Source: Chloroflexota bacterium
GTDB lineage: Bacteria > Chloroflexota > Anaerolineae > Aggregatilineales > Phototrophicaceae
DNA: 64,000 bases
NCBI GenBank assembly: GCA_026708115.1
Contig: JAPOVL010000051.1
Coordinates: 33,653-97,652, forward strand
Reading direction: 5' to 3'
Part shown: positions 1 to 7,899 of the stretch, one piece after another
Position numbering within the stretch: position 1 is the first letter of the stretch
How the letters are laid out: every line of letters begins with the position of its first letter
The notes under the pieces: generated by a model
What the model was told of the DNA's origin: nothing
Databases searched by the model: none
What the model saw: the letters and a program-made list of their open reading frames with translations, nothing else
Made by a program: the position numbers and the translations under genes

Positions 1-1
1 G

Positions 2-1279
2 CAAGTGGCCGACTGGCTGGATGCCGACATTTATATTATGGATCGCGAACGCGGCGTCGCGCGCGTCTTCCTCAAGCGCGAGTCGGGAGCGTTTTTGCTC
101 GACTTCGCGCGCTTTCGCGGCGCGACCCTCCACGACGATCTCATTAAGCGCGATTTCACAGTGAATACCTTGGCAGCCGACCTGCTCGGGGACCTGTCTC
201 ATTTGATAGACCTGCTTGGTGGCGAGCGCGACCTTCGCGAAGGCGTGTTGCGCCGCTGCTCGCCAAATGCGATCAAAGATGATCCTGTCCGAGCCCTAAG
301 AGCCGTGCGGCAAAGCACGCAGTTGGGTTTGAAAATGCACCCGGCGACATTGTCCGATGTTCGTCTGTTTGCCCCCGGCCTTAGTCAGATTTCGCCCGAA
401 AGAATACGTGACGAGTTTTTCAAGTTGTTGGCTCTGGACAACGCAGCGCGCGGGCTCCGAGTATTGCAGCATTTGGGGATACTCCAGCGTATCTTGCCAG
501 ATCAGTTTGGCCAGACGCCGGCAGAAGGTCCACCGCAGCAGCAGCTGGATGCATGGTCTCGCAGCCTGCGCATAACCGAGCGCATGTGCGCCATCTTGAC
601 CGCTGTTAGCGAGAGGCGTACGGACAACAACGCTGCAGCCTTTGATCTCGGGATGCTAGTCATTCAAATGGATCGCTTTCGCGGACAATTGCAAGAGCGC
701 TTGAGCCGCAGCTATGGCAACGGGAGACGACATCGAGAATTGTTAGTCCTGGCCGCGTTCTTGAGCAACCTGAGCGAGATGGATTCTGCAACAGATGGAG
801 AGCAATTGTCCCTGTTGGCAAAAGCTGTATCCAGGTCTCTGCGGCTAACGCTGGAAGAGGGTCGTCATCTGTCGCTGGCCATGTCCAAATATCAGGTCAT
901 ACTGGATGAATCCGAGTGGTCGCCTTTGGCCCGTCATCGCTTCTGGTTTGGCTTAGACGAAGCGGGGATTGACGCCATTTTCCTGGCGGCGGCCGTTTAT
1001 TTGGGCAGGCAAGGCGAGGGGATCCAGCAAGCAGATTGGCTTGCTTTTGTCGACATCGCAACTGAGTTGCTGGATACCTGGTTCAGGCAATATGAAGATG
1101 TCGTCAGTCCTCCGCTGCTGCTGGACGGTGAAGATATTATGAAAACGCTTGGCATCAAACGCGGACCGGTGGTAGGCCGGCTTTTGAGCACCTTGCGCGA
1201 GGCGCAGGTCCTCGGCACAGTGCGTAGTGTTGATGAGGCACGAGCCTTCGTTGCCCGACAACAGGTCGAATCAGGCTAA
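2..1279 (+). CDS. CCA tRNA nucleotidyltransferase / poly(A) polymerase family, 5' end outside the window
   Basis: Adds or repairs the 3' CCA of tRNAs using CTP and ATP. The reading frame is open from the first bases, so the true start and the catalytic GS...DxD motif lie upstream. Counting from the GTG at position 5, residues 48-57 (KRDFTVNTLA) match the RRDFTxN motif of class II nucleotidyltransferases, and residues 92-102 (DDPVRALRAVR) match the following DPxRxLRAxR motif that starts the neck domain. The helical C-terminal body follows. The sequence does not separate CCA-adding enzymes from bacterial poly(A) polymerases; a CCA enzyme fits the tRNA-His gene at 42695, which lacks an encoded CCA. 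The end overlaps convergent rsmD by 9 bp. Confidence 0.85.
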   Translation, partial: QVADWLDADIYIMDRERGVARVFLKRESGAFLLDFARFRGATLHDDLIKRDFTVNTLAADLLGDLSHLIDLLGGERDLREGVLRRCSPNAIKDDPVRALRAVRQSTQLGLKMHPATLSDVRLFAPGLSQISPERIRDEFFKLLALDNAARGLRVLQHLGILQRILPDQFGQTPAEGPPQQQLDAWSRSLRITERMCAILTAVSERRTDNNAAAFDLGMLVIQMDRFRGQLQERLSRSYGNGRRHRELLVLAAFLSNLSEMDSATDGEQLSLLAKAVSRSLRLTLEEGRHLSLAMSKYQVILDESEWSPLARHRFWFGLDEAGIDAIFLAAAVYLGRQGEGIQQADWLAFVDIATELLDTWFRQYEDVVSPPLLLDGEDIMKTLGIKRGPVVGRLLSTLREAQVLGTVRSVDEARAFVARQQVESG

Positions 1280-1885
1280 ATCCGAATTATCTTCATCGAT
1301 ATGCGCCGTGCGCTTTTGCTCACTGGCGTCGACGAACTCAAAAAACAGCAGCATCGTCCTGCCATATACGCGCCGGTCATATTCGATCAAGTGGCGCAAG
1401 CAAAAATCATCTTCCAGTTCGCGCGGATCAATCTGTACGACTATGACCGAATCCGGGTGATGCCAAGAAGGGTTTCCGTCAAGGGCTTTCAGGGTTGTCA
1501 ACCAGTGCCCAAGGTATTGCGGCGGCGCAACGTAAATGAAGTCGAAGCGTCTTTCCGGCGGACGCTTGATTAGGTCAAAAGCGTCACGATGCCGCAGGAC
1601 CGCGCGCGCAGCGAGCCGCGTGCGCTTGAGGTTTTCGCGGATGGTCTTGAGCGCGGCGCGATGGCGGTCGACGAAGTAGACCTGTTCGCCGCCACGACTT
1701 AACGCTTCTATGCCGACGCTGCCGGTGCCGGCGAAAAGATCGAGCATCGTAGCGCCAATGATGTCATCGCCGATGATGCTGAAGAGGGCTTCTTTGACCC
1801 GGTCCATGATCGGGCGGGTGCTATCCCCGGGGACGGCTTTTAGCCGAGCGCCGCGCGCGCTGCCAGCGATGACGCGCAGAGACAT
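1271..1885 (-). CDS. rsmD: 16S rRNA (guanine-N2)-methyltransferase RsmD-like
   Basis: Predicted SAM-dependent methyltransferase modifying G966 of 16S rRNA during 30S assembly. The N-terminus (MSLRVIAGSARG) and the stretch around residues 22-37 (STRPIMDRVKEALFSI) are typical of RsmD. SAM motif I is at residues 48-58 (LDLFAGTGSVG). The catalytic motif IV, normally DPPY, reads APPQY at 120-124: the aspartate is absent and a glutamine is inserted. I remember similar variants from Chloroflexota RsmD proteins but cannot check. The start ATG shares one base with the stop of the upstream UroD-like gene, so the two are translationally coupled. The last 25 residues are a hydrophilic tail. Confidence 0.85.
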   Translation of the reverse strand: MSLRVIAGSARGARLKAVPGDSTRPIMDRVKEALFSIIGDDIIGATMLDLFAGTGSVGIEALSRGGEQVYFVDRHRAALKTIRENLKRTRLAARAVLRHRDAFDLIKRPPERRFDFIYVAPPQYLGHWLTTLKALDGNPSWHHPDSVIVVQIDPRELEDDFCLRHLIEYDRRVYGRTMLLFFEFVDASEQKRTAHIDEDNSDLA

Positions 1886-2880
1886 CAGACCGCCAGACTT
1901 TCCACGATACTGCGGACGGCGCGCAAGTTTGACAGCGGCGCGGTTATGTAGCCGTCCCCGCTCCCGGCCAGTATGAGTCGGCGTCCTTCCATGTGATGCA
2001 AAATGTCGCGAATCGCGGACTGAAGCAGGGCGGGCGTGCCTTGATGCAAGTGCTCCCAGTCGCTCAAACCACCGCAGACAGCGCCTGGAAATGCCAGCTT
2101 CATCTGTAATAGTTCGCTTTTGTCACCCGAGAAGTCCCAATTGAGAAATTGTACGGGCGCAGCGGAAAAGAGGTCGAACATCGGGGATGTACCCTGAACC
2201 TGTACCGCATTGAGCCACCAGTCGGGTTGGATGTAATCCAGGATCGCTTGATTGAATGGCATCGCCATTGCTTTGTATTCGAATGCAGACATTAACTTAT
2301 AGCTTGCCATACGCGAGACCATGAAAATGCCGGCAATCAGGGGTTTGGTTCGTATCGCTTCCAGGAAGCGAAGTGTGCTTTCAGTCAGGGCATTAAGCCC
2401 GCTGCGCAACCTGTCCGGGCGCAAGCGCATGTCTCTTAACAATTGCGCGCAACCGGCGATTTGCGCCGCCTGGGTCATCGGGCTGTAAATGGTTTGCAAA
2501 ACCGGCATGTCATCGGCTCCAATTGCTGAATTCACGAGGGACAAGCACTCGATCTGTTGGGCCAGGGCGCCGCGTTCCGGGGAAAGCGGCCGTATCGTCG
2601 TCCAGTCAAGGGAGCGTTGTATGATGAACTTCTGCGTTTCGCGCTTGCCTCGTCGATCACCGAGCCAGGCGTCCTGGATGCCGTAATCTGCAACCAGGAA
2701 ATTGTTCGACGGCATCACACGAACAAAGTCCCAGTCATATTCTTGCTGATAGTTTACGATGGAGCGAGCCAAATCGGCCGAGCGCTGATCGTCGCCGGGA
2801 AAATGGCGCCACAAGGACAGGGGCAGACGATCAACCGGTACCCCGGCGATTGCGCGTTCGAGTCGCTCGCGTTTGTGCAT
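1885..2880 (-). CDS. uroporphyrinogen decarboxylase (URO-D) family protein
   Basis: 331 residues with the URO-D TIM-barrel look: an N-terminal KRERLERAIAGVPVDRLPLSLW, where true HemE has RPPVWxMRQAGR, so the decarboxylase signature is missing. This points to the broad URO-D-like branch that includes methylcobamide methyltransferases rather than to haem synthesis. The substrate cannot be assigned. The gene lies between a small TPR gene (8 bp upstream) and rsmD (TGATG coupling), so the three probably share a transcript. Family membership is reasonably sure, function is open. Confidence 0.7.
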   Translation of the reverse strand: MHKRERLERAIAGVPVDRLPLSLWRHFPGDDQRSADLARSIVNYQQEYDWDFVRVMPSNNFLVADYGIQDAWLGDRRGKRETQKFIIQRSLDWTTIRPLSPERGALAQQIECLSLVNSAIGADDMPVLQTIYSPMTQAAQIAGCAQLLRDMRLRPDRLRSGLNALTESTLRFLEAIRTKPLIAGIFMVSRMASYKLMSAFEYKAMAMPFNQAILDYIQPDWWLNAVQVQGTSPMFDLFSAAPVQFLNWDFSGDKSELLQMKLAFPGAVCGGLSDWEHLHQGTPALLQSAIRDILHHMEGRRLILAGSGDGYITAPLSNLRAVRSIVESLAV

Positions 2881-2888
2881 GGCAGGGG

Positions 2889-3248
2889 CTAGGAACCGTT
2901 GCCCCCTACGTCCTCGATACGCTGTTTCAGCATGCGAGTTAGCATCATAAATCGGTCATCGTCGTTGGAATCCAGGTCATTGGCGCCGTGATGGCCCTCG
3001 ATGTGGGACGTCGTTTGTACGGCATCGAGCGCCTGCTGCGCGAAGTTCAGGGCTCTTTGGAAAGCGGCCATTGATTCGCTCTTATTGCCATCCGCTTTGT
3101 GCGCCAGGCCGAGGCCATAATGCGCGTCAACATTCTCGGGATTGGCGCTGATGACTTCTCCAAACAATCTGATGGCTTCGGCGTTATTGCCATCGCGATG
3201 TGCGCGCCAGGCTCTGCCAACTCGTTCTGTCGTGGGTAGGGTAGACAT
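2889..3248 (-). CDS. small TPR-repeat protein
   Basis: 119 residues. Residues about 10-75 form two TPR units (RAWRAHRDGNNAEAIRLF and AHYGLGLAHKADGNKSESM are typical helix pairs); the tail is acidic and ends in a helix rich in Met, Arg and Lys. A Met five codons further upstream (3263) is possible, but AGGAG lies about five bases before the inner ATG at 3248, which decides the start. No signal peptide or membrane segment, so probably a cytoplasmic scaffold. First gene of the minus-strand group with the UroD-like gene and rsmD. Confidence 0.7.
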   Translation of the reverse strand: MSTLPTTERVGRAWRAHRDGNNAEAIRLFGEVISANPENVDAHYGLGLAHKADGNKSESMAAFQRALNFAQQALDAVQTTSHIEGHHGANDLDSNDDDRFMMLTRMLKQRIEDVGGNGS

Positions 3249-3393
3249 ATAAACTCCTATCACTGTGTTTCTCGCCTATCGACATAGCGCGACAGGCAAG
3301 GCTCGTTTCAGTTAGGCATATTCTACTTCAAAATCATCGGTCTATACCAATCGGCTCTGCTACGACAGTTGCGCGTTTGCGTGTCATCTTGTC

Positions 3394-3422
3394 TTGTCGC
3401 TAAACTTCGCGAGTGATATGCT
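3394..3422 (+). promoter_or_regulatory. probable promoter giving a leaderless transcript
   Basis: TTGTCG at 3394-3399, a 17-base spacer and TATGCT at 3417-3422. The start codon of the next gene is at 3432, only ten bases after the -10 box, and no Shine-Dalgarno sequence precedes it, so the mRNA would begin at or near the AUG. Inference from position only. Confidence 0.4.
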
Positions 3423-3431
3423 ATCGTCGAC

Positions 3432-3914
3432 ATGAGATTGAACAAGATACGCCACTTGGCGATACGTTTTGCAGTAGAGGAAGACTTGAGGCAGGCAGTT
3501 CTTGTTTGGAACGAGCGCGCGTCGTTGCTGCAGCAGTCAGATGATTTTCAGCCCTTAAACCCGGAGCGGATGCTCGATTGGCAGCGACAAGCCAGTTCTT
3601 GGCTGACGAACGACAAGTGCGCCTTCTTCGTAGGGGAGGTGAACAAGAGCATATGCGGCTACATGGTGATCATGATCTCTGAGGGACCTGCCGGGCTGGG
3701 GCCGGCCGTCGTTGGGACAGTGATCGATATGGCCGTTGACCTGCACGAATCTCGTCCTGGCCTCGCTGGCGCGTTGTTAGATGAAGCGTGTAAATGGCTC
3801 AAGGCGCGCGATATTGCTTATTTGACCGTGGACGTACCAGCGCGTTATCCCGTTGAAGAGGCTTTCTGGCGGGCGCGTTTGCGATTTAACCAGAATTGGT
3901 TAGCTCTGTCTTAA
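3432..3914 (+). CDS. GNAT-family N-acetyltransferase (divergent)
   Basis: 160 residues. The order of elements fits a GNAT fold: an N-terminal strand with AIRFAVEEDLRQAVLVW, a central strand pair (CAFFVGEVNKSICGYMVIMI), VVGTVIDMAVDLHESRPGLAGALLDEACKWLKARDI with the acetyl-CoA loop region, and a C-terminal strand followed by FWRARLRF. The classical Q/RxxGxG/A loop is degenerate (RPGLAG), so activity is not certain. No ribosome binding site is visible before the ATG. Followed by a hairpin repeat and a second GNAT gene. Substrate unknown. Confidence 0.6.
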   Translation: MRLNKIRHLAIRFAVEEDLRQAVLVWNERASLLQQSDDFQPLNPERMLDWQRQASSWLTNDKCAFFVGEVNKSICGYMVIMISEGPAGLGPAVVGTVIDMAVDLHESRPGLAGALLDEACKWLKARDIAYLTVDVPARYPVEEAFWRARLRFNQNWLALS

Positions 3915-3998
3915 TATACCCCCTTGCTCGGGCAATGAGAAGGCTTGTTATTTTGTGTGAGCGCGGTAGACCCTATCGCTGCAGCCGAGCGGCTGTGA
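3911..3998 (+). repeat. dispersed hairpin repeat, copy A
   Basis: One of seven related elements of about 90 bp in this window. The 5' hairpin is TTGC-TCGG-GCAA, the middle reads TTGTTATTTTGTGTGAGCGC, and the 3' hairpin is CAGCC..GGCTG. Both stems differ from the other copies by paired changes that keep the helix. The copy runs into the start of the next gene. Confidence 0.75.
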
Positions 3999-4462
3999 TA
4001 CGATTGGCAAGTGATGCCGACGCGGAGCGAATCGGCTGCTTGTGGCTGGAAATGGTGGAACATCATCAAGCCCTCGATCCGCTCACGTTTCGCGCGGCCG
4101 ATGATGGCGCCGACTTGTACGCGCAGCGGATCCTGCAACGGTTGTCCGATCCTTGGACTTGTATTTTGGTTGCTGAAGTTGAGGGAGACATTGTCGCCTA
4201 TGCGCTTGGCTTGGTGGCCGATATCACGACTGAGATGTTCCAGCCGCTGCGCAGTGGATTGCTGGCTGACATTTACGTCATGGCCGAACACCGCCGCCAA
4301 GGGCTGGGCCGTGAGCTGGTGGCGAAAATGTCAGACTGGTTCCAAACGCAGAAGGTGGGCCATTTTGAATGGCATGTCAGCGCTCAGAATCCAGTGGCGA
4401 TTCAGTTTTGGCAGGCAATTGGCGGCAAAGCGACGATGCTGCGAATGCGCGCCGAGATTTGA
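3995..4462 (+). CDS. GNAT-family N-acetyltransferase
   Basis: About 155 residues from the proposed GTG. Typical GNAT elements: VIRLASDADAERIGCLWLEM at the N-terminus, a strand ILVAEVEGDIVAYALGLV, then ADIYVMAEHRRQGLGRELV with the RRQGLG acetyl-CoA loop, and NPVAIQFWQAIGG near the end. An open frame reaches back to 3896, but residues 12-33 of that longer version are only a translation of hairpin repeat A. Homology begins at VIRLAS, so I choose GTG 3995, which lies inside the end of the repeat. No good Shine-Dalgarno sequence is visible there. Substrate unknown. Confidence 0.75.
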   Translation: MIRLASDADAERIGCLWLEMVEHHQALDPLTFRAADDGADLYAQRILQRLSDPWTCILVAEVEGDIVAYALGLVADITTEMFQPLRSGLLADIYVMAEHRRQGLGRELVAKMSDWFQTQKVGHFEWHVSAQNPVAIQFWQAIGGKATMLRMRAEI

Positions 4463-4550
4463 AGCCGCTCGGCGGCAGCTAAAAGGCCCCCTGCGCTCAC
4501 GCAAAATAGTATGCCGTTTCGTCGCATGAGCGGCGCGGTTTATGTAAACA
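4463..4550 (-). repeat. dispersed hairpin repeat, copy B (inverted)
   Basis: Reverse-complement copy of the same element as at 3911. Read on the minus strand it gives AAACCGCGCCGCTCATGCG, then ACTATTTTGCGTGAGCGC and CTGCCGCCGAGCGGC. It fills the whole gap between the GNAT gene and the AlaX gene, leaving only the AGGAG of the latter. Confidence 0.75.
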
Positions 4551-4560
4551 GGAGTCGAGG

Positions 4561-5268
4561 GTGACGGAACAATTGTACTTGCGAGACAGTTATCTGCGGG
4601 AGTTTGAAGCCAGGGTCGTATCGCATGATATCGGGAACAATGGCGTCATACTCGACAGGACGGCCTTTTATCCTGGCGGCGGCGGTCAGCCTTGCGATAT
4701 CGGCAGGCTTGCCAACGGGCGGAGCGAATACGATGTCAGCAAGGTCGCGCGCGGGAACTTGCACATCATCAAGGGCCCACTGCCGCCCGTTGGCAGCGAC
4801 ATAAGCGGCATGATCGACTGGGAGCGGCGCTACAAGCTGATGCGCACGCACACCGCCATGCATATTTTGTGCGGCGTAGTATGGCGCGACTACCAGGCTC
4901 GCGTTACCGGCGGGAATATGGATGTTTTGTCGGGCAGGATGGACTTCGAATTCGATAGGCTGGCGCCGGAAGTCGTAGTGGAAATTGAAGAGAAGATTAA
5001 TTTGGAAGTGGCCGCAGCCCGCGACGTCAAGATCCAGATATTGCCGCGAAGCGTCGCCTTTGAGATTCCCGATCTGATTCGCACAAAGATCAATTTGCTG
5101 CCGGAGGCGATCAAGGAAGTGCGCACGGTGGAAATCGTCGGACTTGATCTGCAAGCGGATGGCGGAACGCACGTTGCCAACACTTGCGAAGTTGGCGCGA
5201 TCAAGATCAGCAAGTACAAGAGCAAAGGCGGCATCAACAAGAGGCTCTATGTGGAGATCGGCGGCTGA
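4561..5268 (+). CDS. AlaX-type alanyl-tRNA editing protein
   Basis: Trans-acting editing factor expected to hydrolyse Ser- or Gly-tRNA(Ala). It is 235 residues, near the usual size of AlaX-M proteins. The glycine-rich FYPGGGGQP (36-44) and the metal motif HTAMH (97-101, H97 and H101) are clear. The second metal motif is ADGGTHV (199-205): H204 is kept, but the cysteine often found four residues before it is Asp, and a Cys occurs at 209. GTG start with AGGAG about six bases upstream. Its stop overlaps the next start (TGATG), so the following gene is co-translated. Confidence 0.85.
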   Translation: MTEQLYLRDSYLREFEARVVSHDIGNNGVILDRTAFYPGGGGQPCDIGRLANGRSEYDVSKVARGNLHIIKGPLPPVGSDISGMIDWERRYKLMRTHTAMHILCGVVWRDYQARVTGGNMDVLSGRMDFEFDRLAPEVVVEIEEKINLEVAAARDVKIQILPRSVAFEIPDLIRTKINLLPEAIKEVRTVEIVGLDLQADGGTHVANTCEVGAIKISKYKSKGGINKRLYVEIGG

Positions 5269-5969
5269 TGCGCTATTTGCATCCGGTGCAGGCGCACGAA
5301 AGTTTTGTCGCCAGCGGCAATTACTTGTTCGCGAAGGATGGCAGATCGCTAGGCAAGACAGAATCATGGACCATTCATGAGTTGGGCGATGGCAGCAAGT
5401 TCGTTCGCGTTGACAGCGACGCGCGCGAAGAAGAAGGCAAGTCGCTATTGGCGGAGCTTTTGATCGGCCCCGACGACGAAGTAATCCGATTTGACGTTCG
5501 ATATGAGAATGGTCAGTTTGATGGCGGCATCAGGACATTGTCTGCTGCGTACAGCCTGGTTGACCAAGTCCTGCAGGTTGGCTACCGGATGAATGGGGCG
5601 GCGCGAAGCTATCTTGAACGAGAGCTTGCGCCCGAGGTATTGATAGATATCCCGCTTCTAGTCATGCGCGGGCGAACGCTCTTCGCGCTGTCGGAATGCA
5701 AGGGAAAACCGGTCTCTGTTTTTGTGCCGATGTTCGAACATGCGCAATTGTTCCCAGGCGTAAGTCGCGTCGTGGAATCGCCGGTGGCGTGCCTGGGTCC
5801 CGATCGCCTGGCCTTGGGCAAGCGCGAAATCGTGACTCAGCGATTCCGCTACGTCGATAAAGCAGCGTCTTACTGGGTTGATGAGCAGGGCATTGTCATC
5901 AAACGAATAAACGCATTCAAGCAGCAGGAATTCTCGGTAACTGTCAGCAACTATGCGCGCCGTCTCTAG
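5268..5969 (+). CDS. unrecognised protein coupled to the AlaX gene
   Basis: 233 residues from the ATG that overlaps the AlaX stop codon; an open frame extends upstream into alaX but only as a shadow. No membrane segment or signal peptide. The sequence is rich in short beta-type stretches (WTIHELGDGSKFVRVD, RFDVRYENGQFDGGIRTL, GIVIKRINAFKQQEFSVTVS), as in lipid- or ligand-binding beta barrels, but I do not recognise a family. Coupling suggests expression together with the editing protein, not necessarily a shared function. Confidence 0.55.
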   Translation: MRYLHPVQAHESFVASGNYLFAKDGRSLGKTESWTIHELGDGSKFVRVDSDAREEEGKSLLAELLIGPDDEVIRFDVRYENGQFDGGIRTLSAAYSLVDQVLQVGYRMNGAARSYLERELAPEVLIDIPLLVMRGRTLFALSECKGKPVSVFVPMFEHAQLFPGVSRVVESPVACLGPDRLALGKREIVTQRFRYVDKAASYWVDEQGIVIKRINAFKQQEFSVTVSNYARRL

Positions 5970-6010
5970 CAGCAGGGGCCAGGGCCAGCGTTCCCGGAAA
6001 GCAATGGCGA

Positions 6011-7012
6011 ATGGTTAGGCGCTTTCGAATTTTCCTCGGTCCGGCCAGATTCAAGGCCTTATTCGTGCTGCTTGGCGTGACGGGTATTGCCAGCCTATTG
6101 CTGAATATCGTGGCGGACAGGCTCTACTGGGCTACAACAGCACAGACATTATTGCTGATTGTTTTTCTCGCGGGCGCATCGTACTTGATACTTGGTCGCT
6201 TACCGCGCGAAGAACGTCTTCGCTGGTTGGCGGTGATCGTGCCTGCGACTTTGGCTATCGTCATTGCTTCGGCTGTGCTGCCGCACTTGACTGGACTGTT
6301 TGTAGGCGCCGGCATCGGCTGGATCGTCGCCGGCATCTTCGTGTTCAACAGCACAGGGGGCCCTCAAAATTACAAGCGCGCCGTGCGCGCCATGCGCAAG
6401 GGAGATTACGAGGCCGCTATCAAGTCGATCAGCGCGCAGATTAAGCTCGAACCTTCGCGGGGCGAGCATTATCGCTTTCGGGCGGAACTCTATCGCCTGG
6501 CGGGAAAGCTTGAAGCCGCGAAGCAAGATTATCGCAGGATGATCAAATTGAAGGAGCAAACTGCGATTGCATATAATGGCTTGGCGGAAGTGGAATTGCA
6601 GGGAGGCAATTATCAGAAGGCCTTTGAGGCAGCAAAGACCGCTTACGAAATGTCCCCGGAAGAGTGGGTAGCTGCCTACAACCTTGGCATGATTGAAGAC
6701 CGCTTGCAACGCAGTGAAGGCGCGATTGAACATCTCCGCTCTGCCCTGGCGCTAAAGATGCCTGATTCTCGACACCGGCTACTAGCTCATCTATACTTAT
6801 TGAGAGCGCATCTGCGACTGGGCGATTCAATTGAGGCAGTACAGGCCTTGGATGCGATGAAGAGAGAGAAGTCTGGCCTGGAAGAGTGGCAGGTGATTGT
6901 GAGCGCTGATGAGGCGCATGCCTTGCGAGATGTGCTGAGCGAGGATATCGCATATGCCCGCGATCTGATTCAGGGTGAAAAAGACCTGGGGATAACGCGG
7001 GTTGGAGGATGA
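6011..7012 (+). CDS. membrane protein with C-terminal TPR repeats
   Basis: 333 residues. Four hydrophobic segments at about 15-33, 44-61, 71-90 and 93-112 are followed by a soluble region (121 to about 310) made of TPR units: RKGDYEAAIKSISAQIKLEP, LYRLAGKLEAAKQDYRRM, EVELQGGNYQKAFEAAKTAY, IEDRLQRSEGAIEHLRSAL. First of three consecutive genes with the same plan (membrane head, TPR tail), coupled by overlapping stop and start codons. They probably form one membrane-bound scaffold or are recent paralogues. No catalytic motif. Confidence 0.7.
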   Translation: MVRRFRIFLGPARFKALFVLLGVTGIASLLLNIVADRLYWATTAQTLLLIVFLAGASYLILGRLPREERLRWLAVIVPATLAIVIASAVLPHLTGLFVGAGIGWIVAGIFVFNSTGGPQNYKRAVRAMRKGDYEAAIKSISAQIKLEPSRGEHYRFRAELYRLAGKLEAAKQDYRRMIKLKEQTAIAYNGLAEVELQGGNYQKAFEAAKTAYEMSPEEWVAAYNLGMIEDRLQRSEGAIEHLRSALALKMPDSRHRLLAHLYLLRAHLRLGDSIEAVQALDAMKREKSGLEEWQVIVSADEAHALRDVLSEDIAYARDLIQGEKDLGITRVGG

Positions 7013-7014
7013 TG

Positions 7015-7899
7015 ATGTCGGTCCGCCGGTTGATGGGGTGGATAGCGGTTTTCGTGTCCGTTGCGCTGGCGCTGCTGGGGATTGTAGTTTTTGTCCTGGG
7101 CGTGGTGATCGAATTTGCCAGCGGGATGACACAACCGCTTGACCCCTACCTGTCACCGGTGGCGCAATTGTCGCTGGCGGGCCTTTGCTTGTCCGCGAGC
7201 ATGATCGTTCTCGGCTTTTTGCTCGTCGGCATCTTGTTGGCGCGGCAGTCCCGTCAGTACGGCGCGGGATACGGCGAGGCTTATCGTCTGATCCAGAAAC
7301 TGCAGTTCCCGCAGGCGATACAATTGTTGGAACGGGTATTGGCCGGCGGCAAAATCACGCCGGACTTGCTCATGCTCTTGACAAGCGCCTATGCCTACAA
7401 CGGGCAACTGGCGAAAGCACAGGCGACCGCCGATCAAGCTGTACAGATGTTCCCGCAAAACGCTGCCGCTTACATGACCTTGGCAAACGGCTATCGGATG
7501 CAGGCGAGCTACGGCGAAGCGGCCATGGCGCTGCAGACGGCCGCGCAGTTGTCGCCCGATCAGCCGATAATTTGGGCGGAACTGGGCTTCATTCAGCAGT
7601 TGGCTGGCGAGCAGGAAGCGGCCATCGAGTCCTTCAAGCATGCGGCCTTGTATTCGATGCCTTCAATGTACAGCGTGCGGGTCAACTATTATCTTGCGCA
7701 ACACTACTTGCATGTCGAGGATACGCAAAACGCGGCCAAAGCGACCGAGCGCATGATCAGTACGAAACATGGACTGAAGGCCTGGAAGTCTACGCTTAGC
7801 GCGCTGGAAGGAACTGCCTACGGCAGTTTGCTCAATTACGAAATCGAAAAAATCGAGCGAGCGATCGGCGCTACTGAAGAGCAGCAGCAGAAGGCATGA
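7015..7899 (+). CDS. membrane protein with C-terminal TPR repeats
   Basis: About 294 residues. Three in-frame ATGs follow directly on GGAGG (7004-7008); only the third, at 7015, has a normal six-base spacing. Two membrane segments (about 9-33 and 55-78) precede TPR units beginning near residue 90 (AYRLIQKLQFPQAIQLLERVL, AYNGQLAKAQATADQAVQMFP, GYRMQASYGEAAMALQTAAQ, QLAGEQEAAIESFKHAALYS). The end resembles that of the gene before it: a short segment ending KHGLKAWKSTLSALEG here against KSGLEEWQVIVSADE there, which suggests duplication. Confidence 0.7.
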   Translation: MSVRRLMGWIAVFVSVALALLGIVVFVLGVVIEFASGMTQPLDPYLSPVAQLSLAGLCLSASMIVLGFLLVGILLARQSRQYGAGYGEAYRLIQKLQFPQAIQLLERVLAGGKITPDLLMLLTSAYAYNGQLAKAQATADQAVQMFPQNAAAYMTLANGYRMQASYGEAAMALQTAAQLSPDQPIIWAELGFIQQLAGEQEAAIESFKHAALYSMPSMYSVRVNYYLAQHYLHVEDTQNAAKATERMISTKHGLKAWKSTLSALEGTAYGSLLNYEIEKIERAIGATEEQQQKA

